From Legionella geestiana (lineage in GTDB: Bacteria > Pseudomonadota > Gammaproteobacteria > Legionellales > Legionellaceae): 64,000 nt of DNA. The stretch lies in assembly GCF_004571195.1 (NCBI RefSeq), contig NZ_CP038271.1:2165001-2229000 (forward strand), read 5' to 3'. The notes under the pieces are model-generated. The model ran no database searches. It saw nothing but the letters and a program-made list of their open reading frames with translations, and had not been told where the DNA came from. This document shows, one piece after another, positions 50,427-58,116 of this stretch; the first letter of the stretch is position 1; every line of letters begins with the position of its first letter. The translations under genes were made by a program, and so were the position numbers.

Positions 50427-51697
50427 GCGGTAACGCTCCTCTTGCCGAGTTGTTGCGCCCGGCTCACTGGCGTGAGGTTATCGGACAGGCTCATCTTCTT
50501 GGAGAAGGGCGCCCCATCCGCTTGATGCTTGAATCGGGCAAGGTCCATTCGATGATTCTCTGGGGGCCGCCGGGCGTTGGCAAAACCACGCTTGCGCGCG
50601 TGATAGCCGATGCACTTGAATGCGAATGCATAGCACTTTCCGCGGTCTTTTCAGGGGTCAAGGACATTCGTCAGGCGATGGAAGCGGCAGAGGCGCACCG
50701 TCTGGCAGGCGTACGTACGCTGCTTTTTGTTGATGAAATTCACCGTTTTAATAAATCGCAGCAGGATGCGCTTTTGCCGTATACCGAATCAGGGCTGGTT
50801 ACCCTCATAGGCGCTACCACTGAAAATCCTTCCTTTGAAGTGAACAGTGCGCTGCTCTCACGCACACAGGTGTATGTCTTACAGGCGCTCTCCAGCGATG
50901 ATTTGCGCGCGGTCTTTGAGCGTGCCGAGGCGCGCTTTTTTCCAACATACAATGTTGAGGATGGCGCACGCGAGCTCCTTATTGAAGCAGCCGATGGCGA
51001 TGCGCGCAGGCTTTTGAATCTTTTAGAGGGAGTGCTGGCCGCAGCCGCGGACAAGACCCTCTCTGTTAAACTCCTTGAACAAACCCTTGGCGCGCGCATG
51101 CGCCGTTTTGACAAGGGCGGAGATGCGTTTTACGACCAGATTTCCGCACTGCATAAATCGGTGCGTGGTTCAAACCCTGATGCCGCACTTTACTGGCTTT
51201 GCCGCATGCTGGATGGCGGGGCATCCGGGCAGTATCTGGCGCGCCGTATTGTGCGCATGAGCTGGGAAGATATCGGCCTTGCCGACCCCCGTGCTCTTGA
51301 AATTGCAACGGCAGCGGCATCAACCTATGAGCGCCTTGGCTCACCGGAGGGGCATCTTGCTCTGGCCGAGGCGGTGATTTATCTTGCCGTTGCCCCGAAA
51401 AGCAACGCAGCTTATAAGGCGTTTAACGAGGCGATGGCCTTTGTTGCGCGCGATGGTTCACGTGAGGTACCTCTGCATTTGCGCAATGCGCCCACACGCC
51501 TGATGAAGAACATGGGGCATGGTCGCGAATACCGGTATGCTCACGATGAGCCTGGCGGTTATGCGGCAGGTGAAAATTATTTCCCAGAGGGCATGCAGGC
51601 ACCGCAATGGTACCGTCCAGTGCCGCGGGGGCTTGAGATTAGGATCGCCGAAAAACTCGAAGCTCTGCGCACAATGGATAAAAAATCCTTAAAATAA
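50423..51697 (+). CDS. rarA: Replication-associated recombination protein A (MgsA/RarA)
   Basis: A 424-residue AAA+ ATPase. Walker A WGPPGVGKTTLAR, Walker B LLFVDEIHRFNKSQQD, sensor 1 IGATTENPSFEVNSALLSR, and a C-terminal tetramerisation region with SWEDIGLADPRAL. Acts at stalled forks. Overlaps lolA by 4 bases and the opposing dapF by 9 bases. Confidence 0.95.
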   Translation: MSGNAPLAELLRPAHWREVIGQAHLLGEGRPIRLMLESGKVHSMILWGPPGVGKTTLARVIADALECECIALSAVFSGVKDIRQAMEAAEAHRLAGVRTLLFVDEIHRFNKSQQDALLPYTESGLVTLIGATTENPSFEVNSALLSRTQVYVLQALSSDDLRAVFERAEARFFPTYNVEDGARELLIEAADGDARRLLNLLEGVLAAAADKTLSVKLLEQTLGARMRRFDKGGDAFYDQISALHKSVRGSNPDAALYWLCRMLDGGASGQYLARRIVRMSWEDIGLADPRALEIATAAASTYERLGSPEGHLALAEAVIYLAVAPKSNAAYKAFNEAMAFVARDGSREVPLHLRNAPTRLMKNMGHGREYRYAHDEPGGYAAGENYFPEGMQAPQWYRPVPRGLEIRIAEKLEALRTMDKKSLK

Positions 51698-52519
51698 TAC
51701 GCCTTCATACACAAAGGCCGCAGGACCTGTCAGCAGCAGGGGATGCTCAAGTCCTTCCCAGTGAATGTTCAAGCGGCCTCCTGGCAGTTCCACAGTAATG
51801 TCCGACTGCATGTCATAAAATCGACGCCCAACAACGGCGGCGGCCGCAGCGCCACTGCCGCAGGCCTTCGTTTCCATCGATCCGCGCTCAAAAACCCGCA
51901 GACGCAGCAGCGTGGACGACACGCGCTCCATGAAGCCCGCATTGGTGCCTTCAGGAAACAGTGGATGGGTACTGATGCGTGCACCAAGGGTTTCTACCGC
52001 AGCTTTTGCAACATCTTCTACAGCAAGTACCGCGTGGGGATTACCTACGGAAAGCGCATGCACGTCAACGAAATTTGCTTCTTCAAGCGGCAGTCGATAG
52101 GTATCGTCCATTTTGGGCATTAGGAGCGGGATTTCCGCCGGTAAAAAACGCGGAACACCCATGTCGACCGTAACGGTGTCATCTGGATTCAGGCGCAGGG
52201 TCATACGAGTAGTATGGGTCGCAACCGTTAAAACGCTTTTATCACTGAGACCGTAATGACGGATAAAACGTGCGAGGCAACGTGCACCATTCCCGCATTG
52301 TCCGACTTCTTCACCGTTCGCATTGAAAATCCGGTAGTAAAAATCGATACCCCTTGTTTTTGAAGGCTCAACCACGAGCAGCTGGTCAAACCCAACACCC
52401 GTATCACGGCGTGCAAGGGCGGCCACCGGCAACGTGCTGAGATTAACCGCTGTGGTAACGCCATCAATGACCATAAAGTCATTCCCAAGGCCATGCATTT
52501 TCGTAAAACGCTGTTTCAT
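51689..52519 (-). CDS. dapF: Diaminopimelate epimerase
   Basis: A 276-residue cofactor-free epimerase making meso-DAP. The two catalytic cysteines are in GQCGNGARC and ETKACGSGAAA; MHGLGNDFMVID is the conserved start. Its ATG overlaps the stop of the small lipoprotein gene lptM (ATGA). Confidence 0.97.
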   Translation of the reverse strand: MKQRFTKMHGLGNDFMVIDGVTTAVNLSTLPVAALARRDTGVGFDQLLVVEPSKTRGIDFYYRIFNANGEEVGQCGNGARCLARFIRHYGLSDKSVLTVATHTTRMTLRLNPDDTVTVDMGVPRFLPAEIPLLMPKMDDTYRLPLEEANFVDVHALSVGNPHAVLAVEDVAKAAVETLGARISTHPLFPEGTNAGFMERVSSTLLRLRVFERGSMETKACGSGAAAAAVVGRRFYDMQSDITVELPGGRLNIHWEGLEHPLLLTGPAAFVYEGVLF

Positions 52520-52629
52520 GGGATTTTTCGCACTTTTTGCGGTTTATCCTTAGGTAGATACAAAGGGCCTTTTTGACCGCAGGCACAAAGCAGAAGGACG
52601 CTCGCCAGCAGCAGGCAAGTGATTTTCAT
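52516..52629 (-). CDS. lptM: LptM-type small outer-membrane lipoprotein
   Basis: A 37-residue lipoprotein precursor: signal peptide MKITCLLLASVLLLCAC with lipobox LCAC, then GQKGPLYLPKDKP. The C-G-x-K-G-P-L-Y-L-P core is diagnostic of LptM (formerly YifL), which assists maturation of the LPS translocon LptD. Gene order lptM-dapF matches enterics. It is short enough to be missed by length-filtered gene callers. The next upstream genes of other genomes (lysA, cyaY) are not here. Confidence 0.93.
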   Translation of the reverse strand: MKITCLLLASVLLLCACGQKGPLYLPKDKPQKVRKIP

Positions 52630-52936
52630 AAGAGGTCTGCCACATTGTTACAGGCTAATGAGTATACGTTGGCAAAAAACACTCGACAAGCCCTGGAGGC
52701 ACCTGCGTGTCACGTGAACTGCAAACACTTCACCTAAAGAATTAAAGGCCATGCCTGTTTCCGCCAGTTTGCGCATATGCTCTAAACGGCGAGTGCAAAA
52801 CGCTGAGTAAACTTGATAGTATTCGAGAAGTTTAAGTGGTTTACTCAGGGCATGTCCTCACTTCGTTATGTGACGCGAAAATGAGGATACGCGCTATTAT
52901 CCATCTGATTATTCAGAATAATAACGGAGTGTACAG
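52630..52936. other. Intergenic region between lptM and tsaC
   Basis: About 300 bases with no credible gene. It holds a stem TGAGTAAAC (52804-52812) / GTTTACTCA (52839-52847), the 12-mer ATGAGGATACGC (52881-52892) that also occurs before higBA, a -10-like TATTAT at 52895-52900 and a short palindrome ATTATTC-A-GAATAAT (52908-52922) just before the tsaC ribosome-binding site. Promoters for both divergent genes are expected here. Confidence 0.5.
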
Positions 52937-53485
52937 ATGACCGTGTTACAAACGGTTGAAAACGCACGCATCTGCCTCGCAGAGGGCGGTGTGATTGCCT
53001 ATCCAACCGAAGCGGTATATGGGCTTGGTTGCTCGCCTTTTGAGGAAAAAGCTGTTGAAAGGATTCTTGCCTTGAAGCAGCGGCGTCCAGAGATGGGGTT
53101 GATAGTGCTGGCAGGCGACTGGGCGCAGCTTGACAGGCTGGTAAAGTGGGAGAATCCTGCATGGCACGAACAGGCAGCGGCCACCTGGCCCGGTCCTGTA
53201 ACGTGGGTTTTTCCAAAGTCAGAACAGGTACCTGCATGGGTCACAGGCTCTCACCAAACTATAGCCGTACGCATGAGCGCCCATCCCGTTGCCAGCGCCC
53301 TCTGTAAAGACGGTCCCCTTATTTCAACCAGCGCCAACATCAGCGGTAGCCCGCCTGCAAAAACACTTGACGAACTATTCGCACAGTTCCCTAAAGGCCT
53401 TGATATGGTAGTTGAAGGGGAACTTGGAAGACTTGAGCAGCCGAGCATGATTCGTGACATACGGACTGGAAAGCGGCTTCGCTAG
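52937..53485 (+). CDS. tsaC: Threonylcarbamoyl-AMP synthase TsaC
   Basis: A 182-residue YrdC/Sua5-family protein in the first step of t6A tRNA modification. GGVIAYPTEAVYGLGC, WPGPVTWVFP, IAVRMSAHPVA and GPLISTSANISG are the family blocks in order. Single-domain length is typical of TsaC. GGAG precedes the ATG by 8 bases. Confidence 0.95.
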   Translation: MTVLQTVENARICLAEGGVIAYPTEAVYGLGCSPFEEKAVERILALKQRRPEMGLIVLAGDWAQLDRLVKWENPAWHEQAAATWPGPVTWVFPKSEQVPAWVTGSHQTIAVRMSAHPVASALCKDGPLISTSANISGSPPAKTLDELFAQFPKGLDMVVEGELGRLEQPSMIRDIRTGKRLR

Positions 53486-53581
53486 AACAGTGGTGTTGAG
53501 TCAGTACTTTTTAATTGCAATGTCTTCGTTAAAGGTTATTATTCGGTGACTTACCTATGAATGATTAAGAAATCATAAGTC

Positions 53582-54856
53582 ATGTACTATTACTATACAT
53601 ATAAAGGGACAACGGAATTCTACCCTTCATGGCCAATATCAACAGTAAGACCCAATACATTTGTGCATGTCGACATTGACGCGAATCTATTGTTTAGAGA
53701 ATATACCGCAGATGCAACGGCTGGAATCAGCGTAGGTGGCTGTTCCATAGCGCTGGATTTTAGTGAAGGCTCCCAGAGTCCTGAATTGTTAGCCGCTTAT
53801 GTCCATTATAGTGGTATTCAATATGTTGATGATAATAAAAATCTTCACGCGTGCATAAGCGCCAACTTTTTCTTTTCCACCAAAGATTTGGCAGATAAAT
53901 TTGTTAACTCTTTGCCACATGAGATTCATGTGTATTCTAATGCCACTAATTATAAACAACGCCATTTCTGGAAAAGTGGAATTGACGTTTATCTTCTTGC
54001 AAAAACAAGAGAAGAGTATGTAGAAATCTTAAATAAAATGTTCGCATTTCCTGAGGCCAGGGCGCACGCGAGTCGATTATTTGAAAACCACCAATTGGGT
54101 TTGGATAGAAATGTCTGTTCAAGCGATATTACATCTTTAAACGACTCTGTGGCAGAATTTTCTGAAACCTCTACGGTAGTCAACTCGATGGCGGCAACAA
54201 GTGACAGTGCTCCAACAACAGAATTAATTTCAGTATTTTCAGGCTCAAAACCAGATGAGCTTGTGCATCTTTCTCCCGATGAACACCAGTTACCTGAAGC
54301 ATCAGGTGATAATGATAACAGCAGTGAGCCAATCTCAGAATTAATTCCAGAATATCACAGTAAACAGTCAGCTGTTGATGCTCATGGTTTAACCGCTGTA
54401 TTGGGTGAAGATTTATTATTGGGTTTGGATAGAAATGTCTGTTCAAACGATATTACATCTTTAAACGACTCTGTGGCAGAATTTTCTGAAACCTCTACGG
54501 TAGTCAACTCGATGGCGGCAACAAGTGACAGTGCTCCAACAACAGAATTAATTTCAGTATTTTCAGGCTCAAAACCAGATGAGCTTGTGCATCTTTCTCC
54601 CGATGAACACCAGTTACCTGAAGCATCAGGTGATAATGATAACAGCAGTGAGCCAATCTCAGAATTAATTCCAGAATATCACAGTAAACAGTCAGCTGTT
54701 GATGTTCATGGTTTACCCACTGTATTGCGTGAAGGTTTATTAAAAAATGGTATTTTTTCAAGCGAGTATAGTGACAAGTCTAATGTTAATCATGCGCCTC
54801 ATACTCAGACAGAGACAACGGTTCTTGTCTGTGATGCTATTTGCCAAATTTTATAA
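53582..54856 (+). CDS. Hypothetical protein with 108-residue tandem duplication, effector candidate
   Basis: A 424-residue soluble protein. Residues 1-170 form a mixed domain without known motifs. From about residue 172 there are two nearly identical 108-residue copies (starts near nucleotides 54095 and 54419), rich in Ser, Asp and Glu (SETSTVVNSMAATSDSAP, HLSPDEHQLPEASGDNDN), followed by a short unique tail. AT-rich composition unlike the flanking tsaC and maf genes. The ribosome-binding site before ATG 53582 is weak. I do not recognise a family; the acidic repeats and composition are compatible with an acquired or effector gene, but nothing proves export. Confidence 0.75.
   Translation: MYYYYTYKGTTEFYPSWPISTVRPNTFVHVDIDANLLFREYTADATAGISVGGCSIALDFSEGSQSPELLAAYVHYSGIQYVDDNKNLHACISANFFFSTKDLADKFVNSLPHEIHVYSNATNYKQRHFWKSGIDVYLLAKTREEYVEILNKMFAFPEARAHASRLFENHQLGLDRNVCSSDITSLNDSVAEFSETSTVVNSMAATSDSAPTTELISVFSGSKPDELVHLSPDEHQLPEASGDNDNSSEPISELIPEYHSKQSAVDAHGLTAVLGEDLLLGLDRNVCSNDITSLNDSVAEFSETSTVVNSMAATSDSAPTTELISVFSGSKPDELVHLSPDEHQLPEASGDNDNSSEPISELIPEYHSKQSAVDVHGLPTVLREGLLKNGIFSSEYSDKSNVNHAPHTQTETTVLVCDAICQIL
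54095..54742 (+). repeat. Two tandem 324-bp direct repeats inside the 53582 gene
   Basis: Copy 1 is 54095-54418 and copy 2 is 54419-54742. They are almost identical at DNA level (one early change, AGC to AAC, and several changes in the last about 40 bases), so silent sites have not diverged. The period is exactly 108 codons and the frame is kept. Confidence 0.93.
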
Positions 54857-54922
54857 TTTAAGCGACACATCAATGTCGAAAGCCTGCTATCAGGGATGAA
54901 ATCCCCCGGCGAAGTCGGTTCT

Positions 54923-55525
54923 TTAGGGGAGGCTCACTACCCCATGTTGCAGAAGTGCGTTTGCAAGTGCGAGAAGGGGAAGGCCGGTGATGGTGCTTTC
55001 GTGGCCCTCAATGTGTGTGAAGAGCCATTTGCCGCGTGATTCAAAATGGTACGAACCGCAGCTTTGCAGCGGAGTGTCGGCCTGCAGATAGGCGTTGATG
55101 GCAACGCTCGTGAGGGCTCGCATGGTCAGTGTGGCAGTTTCTTCGTGCTCCCAGATGACCTTTCCCTCACTCATCAGGCAGACAGCGTTCATGAGCTGAT
55201 GCGTGTGTCCAGAGAGTTTCTCAAGCTGCAGTCGCGCGTTCTCAAGGGTCAGGGGCTTGTTGAATACGGTGTCTTGATGCAGACACACCTGATCGGCCGC
55301 AAGCACAAAAGCATCAGGGAAACGCAGGCTGACTTCGCGAGCTTTTTCGCAGGCGAGGAAGGCGGCAAGCTTATCATTGCTGCCGGTAAAGGTGTCTTTC
55401 AGTGCATCCTCATCGCAAAGGGGCGGGTGTATTTCGAAGGAAAGTCCGAGGCTTTCAAGCAACATGCGCCGGTTTGTAGAGCCCGAAGCCAGTATCAGTG
55501 GTTTTTGGCGCAGAAATTCAGACAT
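54923..55525 (-). CDS. Maf-family nucleoside triphosphate pyrophosphatase
   Basis: 200 residues. LILASGSTNRRMLLESLG is the phosphate-binding loop; AADQVC, NKPLTLENARLQLEKLSGHTHQL and SRGKWLFTHIEGHESTITGLP are the later Maf motifs. These enzymes hydrolyse modified or canonical NTPs (house-cleaning). Whether it is the MafB/YceF subtype cannot be settled here. Start ATG 55525 is set by homology; it overlaps the upstream zinc transporter gene by 8 bases. Confidence 0.9.
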   Translation of the reverse strand: MSEFLRQKPLILASGSTNRRMLLESLGLSFEIHPPLCDEDALKDTFTGSNDKLAAFLACEKAREVSLRFPDAFVLAADQVCLHQDTVFNKPLTLENARLQLEKLSGHTHQLMNAVCLMSEGKVIWEHEETATLTMRALTSVAINAYLQADTPLQSCGSYHFESRGKWLFTHIEGHESTITGLPLLALANALLQHGVVSLP

Positions 55526-56279
55526 ACATTGCCACCAGCGCCATGAGGCCAAAGCCAATAATCACAAAACTGAAATCACGCAGGTTGCAGCAACGCTCTA
55601 CCATTACACAGCGCTCAAGTCCGTGCAGTGTTCCGAGATAAAGGAAGGTACCCGCAGAGGCCGCGAGCAGAATGGGGTCAAAAAGTGACCCGGTTGAGCC
55701 CTCAATGCCGGCATACCAGCCTGTGAAAATTCCAAGCGGAGTCATCAGGGCAAAAAGCACAAACAATCCGATACGCACACGTGGTGAAAGCGCGCTTTTG
55801 TTAAGCTGCAGAGCAATGGCAAAACTTTCCGCCCACTTATGGGTGATAATGGCAAGAAAGAGCATGATGACTACCGGGTATTCGCTGCTGAAACCAAGGG
55901 CTGCCCCAAGCATCAGAGAATGCACTGAAAGCATCAGCCACGCTACTATGGCAAAAGCCGGGTGGCTGGTATCGTGATGGTGGTAAAGTTCACTACCAAG
56001 GTGTTCAAACCACAAAAACAACAGAAAAACGATGCCAACTATCAGAAAGGCGAAAGGGTACTGATACCCCATGCGGGTAAAAAGGTGCGCCGCTTCCGGC
56101 AGCATATGCAGAAGGGCGGCTCCCAGAAATACTCCGGTCGCAAGTGTTTCTCCTATGGGAAAATCTACGTGCTCGCCTGCAGCCGCATGGTGTTTTTTTC
56201 TGAAGGGATACCAGCCTGCCAGCAGAATAAAGACAAAAAGACTTGAGGCAAAAAATAGTTTTAGCAATTCAGTGGGCAT
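55518..56279 (-). CDS. ZIP-family metal (zinc) transporter
   Basis: A 253-residue membrane protein with about eight hydrophobic segments. GVFLGAALLHMLPEAAHLF and ITHKWAESFAIALQL carry the H-x-x-P-E and H-K-x-x-E metal motifs of ZIP helices 4 and 5, and ELYHHHDTSHP is the His-rich loop. Expected to import zinc or other divalent metals. It precedes maf and follows the CDF exporter on the same strand. Confidence 0.88.
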   Translation of the reverse strand: MPTELLKLFFASSLFVFILLAGWYPFRKKHHAAAGEHVDFPIGETLATGVFLGAALLHMLPEAAHLFTRMGYQYPFAFLIVGIVFLLFLWFEHLGSELYHHHDTSHPAFAIVAWLMLSVHSLMLGAALGFSSEYPVVIMLFLAIITHKWAESFAIALQLNKSALSPRVRIGLFVLFALMTPLGIFTGWYAGIEGSTGSLFDPILLAASAGTFLYLGTLHGLERCVMVERCCNLRDFSFVIIGFGLMALVAMYV

Positions 56280-56347
56280 GGTAAGCCGGGGAAACCTTAA
56301 CAAAAATCATGGGATAATAGGTTTTGTTCATGTGTTTGGCAAGTATT

Positions 56348-57481
56348 TTATGCACTTAAATCTTTCAATATGGCCATGGTTCGAATGTCAGCAATATCAT
56401 GCCTGTCGCGCGCGTGGGCGGTAAGCCAGGTCTCCAGAGCCGCATGGTCTTTGAATTCCGGTGCGCAGAAGATGTCCATGGTAAGCCTGCCATCAAGGTA
56501 ATGGAGCACAACCTCAGAGACACCAGGAAACTCCCGGCGTAAATCATCGAGCAGGCTGGCATTAAGCGTTGCCCGATTCGGCAGATGCAGACTCGGACAG
56601 ACTTCTTCGTCATCTTCCGGGTCAATATGAACAACCACATCGCGAACAGCGGCAATCGTGCCGGTCAGTGCGCGGTGCACGTGCTGAGCGATGTAGTGCC
56701 CCTCTGAGACGGAAATGGTCGGGGCGACCAGTACGTGCACGTCAACCAGAACTTCGCCACCCATCATGCGGCTCCTGAGCTGGTGAATACGTACAACACC
56801 ATCAACGCCGGCGATGACCCGGGCGATTTCTGCCTGCACCTCCTTTGGTGCCGCCGTATCGACCAGTTCGCGGATGCTCCCCCAGCCGAGCGCAATACCC
56901 ATGCGAATTATCATGGCGCCTACGATGATGGCGGCAATGGCGTCAAAGCCCGGATAACCTGCGAAGCTTGCGAGCAGTCCCGCGAGCACCACGGCAGAGG
57001 AGGCGGCGTCTGAACGGTGGTGCCAGGCGTTGGCGATAATAAGGCCTGACCCAATGGATTTCCCGACAAAGCGGGTGTAGTGAAACAGTGCTTCATTCAT
57101 GATGAGCGAAAAAAGAATGACTGGCAGGGTCAGGAAACCCGGGGTTTTTGGGGTGTCGTGCAGCAGCTCATCAAGCGCATCAAGACCGATACCGAAGCCC
57201 GCCAGAGCAAGGAGGAGTGCCAGCATCAGCGTTGCTGCGGTTTCAATGCGCTGATGTCCATACGGATGCGAGTGGTCGGCGGTCTGGCTGCCAAATTTTG
57301 CGGCAAACAATACCAGAAAGTCCGTGATTAAATCGGCAAAGGAATGCACGCCATCGGCAAGAAGTGCATGGGATTGCCAGAGCGTACCACCCGTTACTTT
57401 GATGATGGCAAGCAGAATATTTTTCAAAGCGCCAAGCAGCGTGACGCGCTTGGCCTTCCAGTAGCGATCACCGCTTGACAT
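56348..57481 (-). CDS. Cation diffusion facilitator (CDF) exporter
   Basis: A 377-residue exporter with six N-terminal membrane helices. Metal-site pairs are H/D in ADGVHSFADLITD (helix 2) and NAWHHRSDAASS (helix 5); HSHPYGHQRIE is the loop motif and the C-terminal third is the cytoplasmic domain. ATG 57481 has GGGAG 6 bases upstream. It would remove zinc, iron or manganese, opposite in direction to the neighbouring ZIP importer. Confidence 0.92.
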   Translation of the reverse strand: MSSGDRYWKAKRVTLLGALKNILLAIIKVTGGTLWQSHALLADGVHSFADLITDFLVLFAAKFGSQTADHSHPYGHQRIETAATLMLALLLALAGFGIGLDALDELLHDTPKTPGFLTLPVILFSLIMNEALFHYTRFVGKSIGSGLIIANAWHHRSDAASSAVVLAGLLASFAGYPGFDAIAAIIVGAMIIRMGIALGWGSIRELVDTAAPKEVQAEIARVIAGVDGVVRIHQLRSRMMGGEVLVDVHVLVAPTISVSEGHYIAQHVHRALTGTIAAVRDVVVHIDPEDDEEVCPSLHLPNRATLNASLLDDLRREFPGVSEVVLHYLDGRLTMDIFCAPEFKDHAALETWLTAHARDRHDIADIRTMAILKDLSA

Positions 57482-57483
57482 GG

Positions 57484-57756
57484 TTACTCCCGGCATGGCT
57501 GCAGAACAATTTCAAATACGTTTTGACGCAAGTGCCCGCTCAGTATCGCATGTCCCTTAATCCGACACCAGCATGGCAGGTCATGGCGTGCACCGGGGGC
57601 GGTGGCGAAGACTTTCAGGGTGTTATCGTTTGCGAGAGTGTTTACTAAGTTTTGGGTCTGAATGACAGGCATGGCACAGAGGAGATGATGCGCTTTGTAA
57701 AGTATTGAACCATTCTCCGATAAGGCTTGCGCCACAAGGATTTTTATAATCTGCAC
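57484..57756 (-). CDS. TusA/SirA-like small protein
   Basis: A 90-residue protein. LLCAMPVIQTQNLVNTL recalls the C-P-x-P sulphur-carrier motif of TusA (here C-A-M-P), and VFATAPGARHDLPCWCRIKGHAIL matches the TusA C-terminal block (D-I-P-x-F-C-R-x-x-G-H). The GTG at 57756 is the likely start. It ends 3 bases before the CDF gene, so the two are coupled. Sulphur transfer or a regulatory role is possible; the Pro to Met change leaves sulphurtransferase activity uncertain. Confidence 0.75.
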   Translation of the reverse strand: MQIIKILVAQALSENGSILYKAHHLLCAMPVIQTQNLVNTLANDNTLKVFATAPGARHDLPCWCRIKGHAILSGHLRQNVFEIVLQPCRE

Positions 57757-58116
57757 ACAGGGTTATCCACAGATTTTGTGGATAAGGCAGGTTCTTTGAT
57801 GATGAAACCCGTAAAACAAAAAAGCAATATTTATCATGTACTTATAATTATAAATTACAAAAAAAACCGAATCTGTTCAAGGGTTGAGCGAGGAGACCGT
57901 TAAAGTTATTCACAGCACGTTATCTTGCGCTTTGTCAAGACTGTAGGTAACTATTCACCACATTTTGAATGCTTTAGGGGAAAAGTTAGATTTGAGTGCA
58001 GGTTGTGCGAACGCATTACAAAAAAAGCGCAGCATACACCGGTATGTGAGCAGTTTTTTGTAATGTGTTCGCACAAGATGCGCCAAATATGGCTTTTCGG
58101 TGAACGTGGTGAATGG
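57757..58116. other. AT-rich intergenic region with DnaA boxes, left of recG
   Basis: 360 bases without a gene. It contains an inverted pair of consensus DnaA boxes, TTATCCACA-GATTT-TGTGGATAA (57763-57785), a further box TTATTCACA (57906-57914), an AT-rich run (about 57815-57870), and a long inverted repeat at 58004-58075. The box pair is identical to one on the other side of recG. Confidence 0.8.
58004..58075. repeat. Long inverted repeat downstream of recG
   Basis: Left arm TGTGCGAACGCATTACAAAA followed by AAA, right arm TTTTTTGTAATGTGTTCGCA plus CA; 21 of 22 positions pair. The 27-base loop holds a second small palindrome CATAC-ACCG-GTATG. It lies 42 bases after the recG stop. It could be a hairpin terminator, a recombination or protein-binding site, or a small MITE; no target duplication was identified. 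Confidence 0.8.

Noticed and set aside
52866-53237. Minus-strand gene opposite tsaC
   Set aside because: Shadow of tsaC.
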